NCBI GenBank assembly: GCA_052387235.1
Contig: JBQTJJ010000121.1
Coordinates: forward strand, 1 to 25,630
Source of the DNA: JBQTJJ01 sp052387235
GTDB lineage: Bacteria > Actinomycetota > Acidimicrobiia > Acidimicrobiales > GCA-2861595
Direction: 5' to 3'
Length of the DNA stretch: 25,630 nt
Shown piece by piece: positions 8,531 to 15,338 of this stretch. Every line of letters starts with the position of its first letter. Position 1 is the first letter of the stretch. The position numbers and the translations under genes are program-made. The notes under the pieces are model-generated. The model was not told the DNA's origin, ran no database searches, and saw nothing but the letters and a program-made list of their open reading frames with translations.

Positions 8531-8808
8531 CGGGCCGACGGACCGGACTAGTCGGGTACCCTCCCCCGCCGCGGGCGGGGAACGTAGTGCCCGGAACCGG
8601 GCACCCGACCTCCCACCGTGGCGACCGACCGGGCCGTCGACCACGGCTCGTGGCTCCAATCCGCGCATACGGCGGCCGGCCCGCCGCTGGACGTGGCGGG
8701 TAGCTAGAGCAGGTTGGTCACATCGTGCTATGGCAAAGCACGGGGCGATTCCCGATAGTGGCTCGTGCGGTCCCAGGGCTTGGGGGCCGCAGGGAGGGGT
8801 GGGCTCGG
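8531..8808. other. Divergent intergenic region lepA / subtilase with dyads
   Basis: This stretch of about 280 bp without a gene holds the lepA promoter at its left end. It then has a GC hairpin (CCCCGCC-gcg-GGCGGGG, 8564-8580) and a near-palindrome GTGCCCGG-aa-CCGGGCAC (8587-8604). From about 8716 it has a series of hairpins leading to the subtilase start. The 18-bp dyad lies about 60 bp upstream of the lepA -10 and is a candidate operator. I see no tRNA or small gene here. Confidence 0.6.
8716..8799 (+). promoter_or_regulatory. Possible structured mRNA leader of the subtilase gene
   Basis: Several pairings can be drawn by eye. GGTCAC (8716-8721) pairs with GTGGCT (8758-8763) as a closing stem with two G-U pairs. 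Inside it CGTGCT (8724-8729) pairs with AGCACG (8737-8742). AGCACG could instead pair with CGTGC (8764-8768), giving exclusive alternatives. A third hairpin is GCGGTCCC (8767-8774) with GGGGCCGC (8783-8790), immediately before the Shine-Dalgarno GGGAGGGG. The segment GGCAAAGCACGGGG...CCCGATAG loosely recalls the 3' half of the c-di-GMP-I aptamer, but the P2 half is missing. No promoter box was found. Confidence 0.3.
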
Positions 8809-10545
8809 ATGACCGTGGGGATCCCGTTCTCGATCTCGCCGGAGCGCGCCTGGCGCGCCCTGGCCGCCGCCGTGGCCTCGGTGGTGCTGCTGGCGGCGGT
8901 GATGTCGGTCGCCGACCTCGGCTCCTCCGCCTCCTCCTCCGCCGGGGCCCCGGCCACCGCCGACACCACCGTGCTCGACACCGCCGGCATGGCCAGGGTC
9001 GTGATCCAGAGCCGCACCGCCGGGACCACGGCGGCAGCAGCCGCGGTCGAGGCCGCGGGCGGCCGGGTCACCCGGGACCTGTCCATCGTGCGCGGCGTGG
9101 CCGCCACCGTGCCGGTCAGGGCGCTCGCCGCCCTCACGGCCACGCCGGGCCTCATCGTGACGCCCGACCGGGCCGTGAAGGTCCAGGGCACCACCTCCTC
9201 CGGCCCCACCCAGTCCGCCTACCGCAAGGTCGTGGGCGCCGACACGCTCGGGGCCGCCGGCCACGACGGTGCCGGCGTGACCGTGGCCCTCATCGACACC
9301 GGCGTCTCCCCCGTGCCCGACCTGGCCGGGCGCATCCTGGCGGTGCGCGACGACCTCACCGGCGCGCTGAAGCCCTGCGTCAACCTGTCGGGCGAGCAGA
9401 CCTGCAACGACACCTACGGCCACGGCACCTTCATGGCCGGCATCATCGCCGGCACCGGCGCCTCCTCCGGCGGCAGGTACAAGGGCATGGCGCCGGGCTC
9501 GCAGGTCGTGTCGCTCAAGGTGGCCGGCAGGGACGGCGCCGCCGACGTCTCCACCGTGCTCGCCGCCATCCAGTGGGTCGTGTCGTTCCGGGACCAGTAC
9601 GCCATCAGGGTCCTCAACCTGTCCCTCGGCACCGACTCCACCCAGACCTACCGCACCGACCCCTTGAACTACGCGGTGGAGCGGGCATGGGACTCGGGCA
9701 TCGCCGTGGTGGTGGCGGCCGCCAACCGCGGCCCGGGCGCCGGCACCATCTCCAAGCCCGGCGACGACCCGTGGGTCATCACCGTCGGCGCCGTCGAGGA
9801 CCGGGGCACGCCCGGCCTGGGCGACGACCGCCTGCCCGACTTCTCGTCCCGCGGCCCCACCGCCGCCGACGGCCTGGCCAAGCCCGACGTGGTGGCGCCC
9901 GGCGCCCACATCGTCTCGCTCGACGCCCCGAACAGCGCCATCTCCGACAACGTCCCGACCGTCATGACCGGCGGCTACCGCATCGGCAACGGCACGTCGA
10001 TGGCGGCAGCCGTGGTGTCGGGTGCCGCCGCCCTGCTCCTCGACGCCGACCCGGCCATGACGCCGGACCGGCTGAAGTTCGCCCTCACCTCCACCGCCGG
10101 CCCCACCGCCTCGGTCGATCCCATGGAGGTCGGCGCCGGCATCGTCCAGGCCGACGACGCCCTGGCGGCGCCGGCCGGCACCGCCAACCAGGGCCTCGAC
10201 CGCTCCAGCGGCATGGGTAGCCTCGACGCCAGCCGGGGCACGGTGCGGGTGCGCACGCTCGGCGGCGGCGACCTCCTGGGCGGCGGGCTCGGGACCGTGG
10301 TCTCCGGCTCGTACACGGCCCAGCTGCTGCTGTGGGATCCCATCGGGTTCACCACCGGGACGTGGGTCCCGGCCACCTGGTACACGTCGAACTTCTACCT
10401 CTCCACGTGGCAGGCCGTGACGTGGGAGGGCACGAAGTGGCAGGGGACCAAGTGGCAGGGGACCAAGTGGCAGGGCGGCGCCGACCCGGCCGCCACCTAC
10501 GGCACGAAGTGGCAGGGCTCCGACTGGTACGGAGCCTGGGAGTAG
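8809..10545 (+). CDS. Exported subtilisin-like serine protease (S8) with Trp-rich tail
   Basis: 578 residues from the ATG at 8809, with GGGAGGGG about nine bases upstream. An in-frame start at 8725 would put extra residues before the signal sequence and is less likely. Signal or anchor hydrophobic segment: residues 15-36. Residues 60-125 resemble an I9-type propeptide. The catalytic domain is complete: D163 in ALIDTGV, H205 in GHGTFMAG, oxyanion N306 in AAANRGPG and S397 in NGTSMAAAVVSG. Two Cys (190 and 199) may pair. After residue 500 comes a tail rich in Trp, Tyr and Gly with four GTKWQ units, ending WYGAWE. Similar Trp-repeat tails occur on actinobacterial S8 proteases; their role is not known to me. 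The GGDEF-EAL gene starts 13 bp after the stop, so the two are probably co-transcribed. Confidence 0.93.
   Translation: MTVGIPFSISPERAWRALAAAVASVVLLAAVMSVADLGSSASSSAGAPATADTTVLDTAGMARVVIQSRTAGTTAAAAAVEAAGGRVTRDLSIVRGVAATVPVRALAALTATPGLIVTPDRAVKVQGTTSSGPTQSAYRKVVGADTLGAAGHDGAGVTVALIDTGVSPVPDLAGRILAVRDDLTGALKPCVNLSGEQTCNDTYGHGTFMAGIIAGTGASSGGRYKGMAPGSQVVSLKVAGRDGAADVSTVLAAIQWVVSFRDQYAIRVLNLSLGTDSTQTYRTDPLNYAVERAWDSGIAVVVAAANRGPGAGTISKPGDDPWVITVGAVEDRGTPGLGDDRLPDFSSRGPTAADGLAKPDVVAPGAHIVSLDAPNSAISDNVPTVMTGGYRIGNGTSMAAAVVSGAAALLLDADPAMTPDRLKFALTSTAGPTASVDPMEVGAGIVQADDALAAPAGTANQGLDRSSGMGSLDASRGTVRVRTLGGGDLLGGGLGTVVSGSYTAQLLLWDPIGFTTGTWVPATWYTSNFYLSTWQAVTWEGTKWQGTKWQGTKWQGGADPAATYGTKWQGSDWYGAWE
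10429..10515 (+). repeat. 15-bp repeats encoding GTKWQ in the protease tail
   Basis: Three adjacent 15-bp units at 10429-10473 and a fourth at 10501-10515. Each encodes Gly-Thr-Lys-Trp-Gln; the second and third units are identical (GGGACCAAGTGGCAG) and the others differ at only two bases. Near-identity at the DNA level suggests recent slippage or copy-number change. Confidence 0.9.
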
Positions 10546-10558
10546 GGCACCGGAGCCC

Positions 10559-13114
10559 ATGCCGGCCCAGACCCCGCCGGCCGCGGCACCCGCAGCGGCC
10601 GTGGCCGCCGACCCGGCGAGCGCGCTCCCCGGGCTGGTGGCCGCCCTGACCGCGTTCCTGGCCGTGGCCGGCGTGGCCGCGGCCGTGGCGGCGCCCCGCC
10701 TGGCGCCCTCCCCCGGCCAGCCCGCCTGGGCCGTGGCCGCCCTGCTGGCCGCCCTCACCATGGCGGCGCGCCTCCAGCTGCGCTTCTCCTACAGCGAGCA
10801 CTACGCCGCCTTCGACCTGTTCGACGCCGTCATGGCGCCGGTGGTGTTCTCGCTGGCGGGGCCGGTGGCGGTGGTGGTGGCCGCCGTCTCCATGGGGCTG
10901 TCGGAGCTGTCGCTGCGCACCCGGCCGGCCAAGCTCTGCTTCAACGTGGCCCAGTGGGTCGCGGCCGCCGGCGCCGGGTCCCTGTGCTTCGCCGCCCTGC
11001 GCGACGGCACCGGCCTGTCCGGGCGCAACGTCCTGGCCGTGGCGGTGTCGATGGTGACGGTCGCGGCGGTGAACCACCTGGCCATGGCGGCCGTGCTGTC
11101 GCTGGTGATGCCGGGCCGGGGCTCGGAGGCGCGGGCCGGGATGGCGGCCGTGCTGCGCTACGGCTGGCTGCTCAACGACACCGTGAACCTGGCCTTCGGC
11201 CTCCTCCTGGTGGCCGCCATCGAGGCCGGGCCCTGGGTCACACCGCTGTTCGTGGTGCCGCTCGGCATGCTGCACTGGGCCGGCCGGGGCTACGCCGAGA
11301 CGAGGGCCGACCGGGCCCGGCTCGGCGGCCTCCAGCGCGCCACCCACGCCCTGGTCGGCCCCATCGACCCCCGGGACGCGGTGGGCGAGTTCCTGGCCGA
11401 GGTGCGGGAGTGCTTCGCGGTGGAGGTGGCCGAGCTGGTGCTCGCCGAGGGCGACTCCTACCGGGTCCAGCGCCTGAGCACGCCGGACGTGACCGGTGTC
11501 AGGTCGTGGACCCTTCCGCCGGACGCCCCGGCCCTCGCCACCGGGCTGCTGCACGCCGGCGGCACCCTGCGCGTCACCCCGTCCCATCCCGACGACACGC
11601 TCCGCTCGCAGCTGGCGGCCGAGGGCTGGCGTGACTGCGTGGCCTCCCCGCTGGTGCTGCACGGCGTGCCCCAGGGCGTGCTGTGCGTCTACAACCGCAC
11701 CGGGCTGGAGGGGTTCGAGGTGGGCGAGCTGGCCGTCCTCGAGGCCCTGGCCCGGGAGCTGGCCGGCGCCCTGGAGAAGGCCGAGCTGGTGGAGGAGGTG
11801 CTCCACCAGGCCCTGCACGACGCCCTCACCGGGCTGCCCAACCGCACCCTGTTCCACCAGCGGGTGCAGCGGGCCATCGCCGCCGCCGCCCACACCGGCG
11901 CCCACGTGGCCGTGATGCTCATCGACCTCAACCGCTTCAAGGAGGTCAACGACACCCTCGGCCACCACAACGGCGACCTGCTCCTCCAGGACTTCAGCCG
12001 GCGCCTCCGCCAGAGCGTGCGGCCGGGCGACACCGTGGCCCGCCTCGGCGGCGACGAGTTCGCCATCGTGGTGCCGAGGGTGGCCGACCAGGCCGGCGCC
12101 GAGCGGGTGGCCAACCGGGTGATGCGCTCGCTCGAGGACCCCTTCGCCCTCAGCGAGCTGACCCTCGACGTGGACGCGGCGGTGGGGATCGCCCTCTACC
12201 CCGACCACGGACGCGACCCGGCCTCCCTGCTCCAGCGGGCCGACGTGGCCATGTACGCGGCCAAGGGCGCCCAGAGCGGCTACGAGGTCTACAGCCCGGA
12301 GCGCGACCGGTACAGCCCCCGCCGGCTGGCCCTGGTGGGCGAGCTGCGCAGCGCGGCGTCGAACGGGCAGCTGCGGGTGCACTACCAGCCCAAGTCGGAC
12401 CTGCGCAGCGGCCGCGTCACCGGCCTCGAGGCCCTGCTGCGCTGGGAGCACCCGGTCCACGGGTCGGTGCCGCCGGACGAGTTCATCCCCATCGCCGAGC
12501 AGACCGGCAGCATCCGGGCCCTGACCTCGTTCGTGCTGGAGGAGGCGCTGGCCCAGTGCGGGGCGTGGCGGCGGGCCGGGCTGCACCTGGGCATGGCCGT
12601 CAACCTGTCGGTGCGGAGCCTGCTCGACGCCGAGCTGCCGGACGAGATCATGCGGCTGCTGGCCGAGACCGGGGTGCCGGCGTCGATGGTCACGCTCGAG
12701 CTGACCGAGAGCAGCGTCATGGCCGACCCGATGCGCACCGCCGAGGTGCTGGCCCGCCTGAGCTTCCTCGGCGTGCAGCTGTCGATCGACGACTACGGCA
12801 CCGGCTACTCCTCGCTCTCCTACCTTCGCCGGCTCCCGGTGGACGAGATGAAGATCGACAAGTCCTTCGTGACCAGCCTCGGGTCCGACGACTGCGACGA
12901 CGTGATCGTGCGGTCGACCGTCGACCTGGGCCACAACCTGGGGCTGCGGGTGGTGGCCGAGGGCGTGGAGGACGAGGCCAGCTGGCAGCGGCTCAAGGCG
13001 CTCGGGTGCGACTCGGCCCAGGGCTACTTCCTGAGCCGCCCGCTGCCGGCCGAGCAGGTGGAGGCCCTGATGGCCCGCCTCGACGCCGAGCGGCCCCAGG
13101 CGGCCTGTTCCTGA
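10559..13114 (+). CDS. Membrane GAF-GGDEF-EAL c-di-GMP turnover protein
   Basis: 851 residues. Residues 22-245 form a membrane domain of about seven hydrophobic segments; it holds FSYSEHYAAFDLFDAVMAPV but I do not match it to a named MASE family. A GAF domain spans about 255-405, GGDEF about 415-575 and EAL about 590-845. The cyclase motif RLGGDEF is intact (GGDEF 497-501), with an RxxD I-site at R488-D491. The phosphodiesterase has E624 in GLEALLRW, N682, E716 in ELTES, DDYGTGYSSL (744 onward), K767, E801 in AEGVE and Q821. Both activities therefore look possible; which dominates cannot be read from sequence. The start is 13 bp after the protease stop, with a GGAG three bases before ATG, so coupling is likely. 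rpsT follows after 22 bp with its own promoter. Confidence 0.92.
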   Translation: MPAQTPPAAAPAAAVAADPASALPGLVAALTAFLAVAGVAAAVAAPRLAPSPGQPAWAVAALLAALTMAARLQLRFSYSEHYAAFDLFDAVMAPVVFSLAGPVAVVVAAVSMGLSELSLRTRPAKLCFNVAQWVAAAGAGSLCFAALRDGTGLSGRNVLAVAVSMVTVAAVNHLAMAAVLSLVMPGRGSEARAGMAAVLRYGWLLNDTVNLAFGLLLVAAIEAGPWVTPLFVVPLGMLHWAGRGYAETRADRARLGGLQRATHALVGPIDPRDAVGEFLAEVRECFAVEVAELVLAEGDSYRVQRLSTPDVTGVRSWTLPPDAPALATGLLHAGGTLRVTPSHPDDTLRSQLAAEGWRDCVASPLVLHGVPQGVLCVYNRTGLEGFEVGELAVLEALARELAGALEKAELVEEVLHQALHDALTGLPNRTLFHQRVQRAIAAAAHTGAHVAVMLIDLNRFKEVNDTLGHHNGDLLLQDFSRRLRQSVRPGDTVARLGGDEFAIVVPRVADQAGAERVANRVMRSLEDPFALSELTLDVDAAVGIALYPDHGRDPASLLQRADVAMYAAKGAQSGYEVYSPERDRYSPRRLALVGELRSAASNGQLRVHYQPKSDLRSGRVTGLEALLRWEHPVHGSVPPDEFIPIAEQTGSIRALTSFVLEEALAQCGAWRRAGLHLGMAVNLSVRSLLDAELPDEIMRLLAETGVPASMVTLELTESSVMADPMRTAEVLARLSFLGVQLSIDDYGTGYSSLSYLRRLPVDEMKIDKSFVTSLGSDDCDDVIVRSTVDLGHNLGLRVVAEGVEDEASWQRLKALGCDSAQGYFLSRPLPAEQVEALMARLDAERPQAACS

Positions 13115-13121
13115 TCGCTGC

Positions 13122-13127
13122 TAGCCT
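13122..13127 (+). promoter_or_regulatory. -10 box of rpsT (leaderless arrangement)
   Basis: TAGCCT is followed by nine bases and the rpsT ATG, with no Shine-Dalgarno in between. The box lies just after the GGDEF-EAL stop codon, so rpsT can be expressed independently of the genes upstream. Confidence 0.5.
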
Positions 13128-13136
13128 GGCCAGCCC

Positions 13137-13409
13137 ATGGCGAACATCAAGAGCCAGATCAAGCGCAACCTCCAGAACGAGCGCCGGCGCCTGCGCAACA
13201 AGGCCGCCCGCTCCGAGATCAAGACCCGCGTCAAGAACGCGGTGGCGGCGGCCGAGTCGGGCGCCGAGGACTCGGCCGCGTCGCTGCGCCTGGCCGTGAA
13301 GCGCCTGGACAAGGCGGCGGCCAAGGGGATCATCCACAAGAACCAGGCCGCCAACCGCAAGTCGCGGCTGATGAAGCGCCTGGCCCGCAGCTCCTCGTCC
13401 GAGGGCTGA
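13137..13409 (+). CDS. rpsT: 30S ribosomal protein S20
   Basis: 90 residues, typical length. It begins MANIKSQIKRNLQNERRRLRN and contains the S20 signature with AVKRLDKAAAKGIIHKNQAANRKSRLMKRL. The protein binds the 5' domain and 3' minor region of 16S rRNA and is very rich in Lys and Arg. It converges with holA, with 17 bp between the stop codons. The conserved actinobacterial pairing of rpsT with holA supports the call. Confidence 0.98.
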   Translation: MANIKSQIKRNLQNERRRLRNKAARSEIKTRVKNAVAAAESGAEDSAASLRLAVKRLDKAAAKGIIHKNQAANRKSRLMKRLARSSSSEG

Positions 13410-13424
13410 GCCGGGCAGCCGGCT
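13409..13424. terminator. Hairpin between convergent rpsT and holA
   Basis: AGCCGG (13409-13414), loop GCAG, CCGGCT (13419-13424). The perfect 6-bp GC stem starts at the last base of the rpsT stop and ends just before the holA stop, so it could serve both strands. There is no T-tract, as is common in high-GC actinobacteria. Confidence 0.45.
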
Positions 13425-13426
13425 GA

Positions 13427-14419
13427 TCAGCGCGCTCCCAGGCGGCTGAGGCGGGCCACCAGCACCTCCATCACCACCGCGTCGGGCGCGCCCGTGACGC
13501 CGCGCAGGTCGAGGTCGGCCCCGGCCAGCAGCTCGATGGCACGGGCCACGCCGGCCGAGCCCAGGCGGCGGGCCTGGGTCATCGCCTTCCTGGCCGGGTA
13601 GGGCGCCGTGCCCAGGACGGCCGCCGCCTCCTTCTCGTCGGTGATGCCCGACCCGTCGAGGCGCAGCATGGCGGCGTAGTGGCGGTGCAGGGACGCCATC
13701 ACCGCCAGCGGGTGGCGGTCGCCCCCGTGGGTCATGCGGCGCAGCTGGTCCAGGGCGGCGGCCGTGTCGCCCCGGTCGAGGGCGTCGGTGAGCTCCCACG
13801 GCGCCACACCGCCGGCCTGGCCGAGGAACGGCTCCAGCTCCGCCTCCCCCACCCTTGCCCCCTCGCCGTAGGCGGCGGCCAGGGCGTCGAGGAGGGTGGT
13901 GAGCCGGCCCACGTCCTCGCCCAGGTGGCGGCCCAGGGCGTCGGCGGCCCGGGCGTCGAGGCGCACCGGCGCCTGGCGGAGCCGGGCCGCCAGCCACTGC
14001 CCGCGGGCCTTGCCGGTGCCGGCGCCGGCGTCCACCACCGAGCCCACCTTGCGGACGGCGTTGGCCAGCTTCACGCTCACCTGGCCCCCGCCGCCGGTGA
14101 GCACCAGGGCGGTGGTGGGGAGGGGGTCGGCCAGCCACGCCAGCAGGGGCGCCAGCTCGTCGGTGAGGAAGCGGCCCACTTCGCGCGCCACCACCACCCG
14201 CCGGTCGGCCAGGAACGGGGGCGTGGAGCAGGCGTCGGCGATGGCCGAGGCGGTGGCCTCGGGCCCCATGTCCTCCACCGCCATGGGGTCGCCGCCGCTC
14301 AGCTCGGCCACCAGCCGGCGGACCTCGTCGGCCATGAGGGTGGGATCGTCGCTGCGGACCAGCCAGGCCACGGGCCCACCGCCCGTCACGGTCTGCTCGC
14401 GGGCGGGCCGGGCCGGCAT
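13427..14419 (-). CDS. holA: DNA polymerase III delta subunit
   Basis: 330 residues, normal for HolA. Delta opens the beta clamp as part of the clamp loader. The N-terminal AAA-like module lacks functional Walker motifs, as expected for delta; visible family features are WLVRSDDPTLMADEVRRLV near the start, PPFLADRRVVVAREVGRF around residue 80, and a C-terminal collar region with ARKAMTQARRLGSAGVARAIELLAGADLDLRG. The ATG at 14419 has no clear Shine-Dalgarno. The gene follows folP2 by 73 bp, with comEC and comEA further upstream on the same strand, matching the common comEA-comEC-holA order with folP added. Confidence 0.95.
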   Translation of the reverse strand: MPARPAREQTVTGGGPVAWLVRSDDPTLMADEVRRLVAELSGGDPMAVEDMGPEATASAIADACSTPPFLADRRVVVAREVGRFLTDELAPLLAWLADPLPTTALVLTGGGGQVSVKLANAVRKVGSVVDAGAGTGKARGQWLAARLRQAPVRLDARAADALGRHLGEDVGRLTTLLDALAAAYGEGARVGEAELEPFLGQAGGVAPWELTDALDRGDTAAALDQLRRMTHGGDRHPLAVMASLHRHYAAMLRLDGSGITDEKEAAAVLGTAPYPARKAMTQARRLGSAGVARAIELLAGADLDLRGVTGAPDAVVMEVLVARLSRLGAR

Positions 14420-14492
14420 GCGGCCAGTTGAGCACGGCCGGGGCGGCGAGGACGCCTTCTGGTAGCCGGAACGGCGGGGGGCGGCGGAAGGG

Positions 14493-15338
14493 TCACTCCG
14501 CCTCCAGGACGGCGGCCACCGCGTCGCAGACCCGGCGGGTGCCCTTCACGTCGTGGGCCCGGACCACACGGCAGCCCCGATAGACGCCCAGGGCGGTGGC
14601 GGCCAGGCTGGCCTCGCGCCGCTCGTCGATCCCGAGGCCGAGGACGACGCCGAGGAACGTCTTGTTGGACGCCGACAGCAGGAGGGGGTAGCCGAGCTCG
14701 GCCAGCCGGTCCGAGGCGCGCAGCAGGGTGAGCGACTGCTCGGCCGTCTTCCCGAGGTCGAGGCCGGCGTCGACGATGACCCGGTCGGGCGGGATGCCGG
14801 CGGCGCGGGCATCGTGGGCCTTGTCCGCCAGGAAGTCGCGCACCGAGGCCACCACGTCGTCGTAGCGGGGCCGGGGGTCGGGCACCCGGGGCAGGAGGCG
14901 GATGTGGGTGGCCACCACGCTGGCGCCGGCCCGGGCGGCCACAGGGAGGTACTCAGGGTCGGCGAAGCCGCTGATGTCGTTGCCGACGCAGGCGCCGGCG
15001 TCGTAGGCCGCTGCGGCGACGGTGGCCCGCCACGTGTCCACGGACAGCGGGAGGTCGAACCGCCGTGCGAGGGCCTCGATGGCCGGGACGACGCGGTCGA
15101 GCTCCTCGGCCTCGGTGACCTCGGGGCCGGGGCCCGCCTTCACGCCGCCGACGTCGAGGAGGTCGGCCCCCTCGGCCACCAGCTGCTCGGCCCGGGCCAG
15201 GAAGCGGTCCAGCTCGAAATGGGCGCCACGGTCGAAGAAGGAGTCGGTGGTGCGGTTGAGGATGCCCATGACGAGCGCCCTGGTGGTGACGTCGTAGGGG
15301 CGGGGCCCGAGGCGGAGGCGCACGCCGGGACCGTACAT
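14493..15338 (-). CDS. folP2: Dihydropteroate synthase homologue, FolP2-type
   Basis: 281 residues, a TIM barrel of the pterin-binding family. Seen: RALVMGILNRTTDSFFDRG (first strand and loop 1), DLLDVGGVKAGPGPEV where true DHPS has a GESTRPG loop, SVDTWRATV, GNDISGF, the segment near residue 190 with VDAGLDLGKTAEQS, SASNKTFLG where true DHPS has SRK(R/S), and VVRAHDVKGTRR. The GGVKAGPG and SNK variants are those of Mycobacterium tuberculosis Rv1207 (FolP2), which as I recall was reported to lack DHPS activity. The pterin-side Asp and Asn and the final Arg-His region are kept, but the p-aminobenzoate-side loops differ. A bona fide folP is expected elsewhere. The start (ATG at 15338) is not certain: the ATG within MGILN is in frame, and the comEC frame runs through this region. 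Confidence 0.85.
   Translation of the reverse strand: MYGPGVRLRLGPRPYDVTTRALVMGILNRTTDSFFDRGAHFELDRFLARAEQLVAEGADLLDVGGVKAGPGPEVTEAEELDRVVPAIEALARRFDLPLSVDTWRATVAAAAYDAGACVGNDISGFADPEYLPVAARAGASVVATHIRLLPRVPDPRPRYDDVVASVRDFLADKAHDARAAGIPPDRVIVDAGLDLGKTAEQSLTLLRASDRLAELGYPLLLSASNKTFLGVVLGLGIDERREASLAATALGVYRGCRVVRAHDVKGTRRVCDAVAAVLEAE

Noticed and set aside
8516..8668. N-terminal extension of LepA by 51 codons
   Set aside because: The extension has no LepA similarity, and the promoter-like TACGAT lies inside it; the ATG at 8515 gives the normal length.
8716..8799. Calling a c-di-GMP-I riboswitch outright
   Set aside because: Only a loose likeness to the 3' half is visible and the P2 half is absent; kept as a low-confidence leader only.
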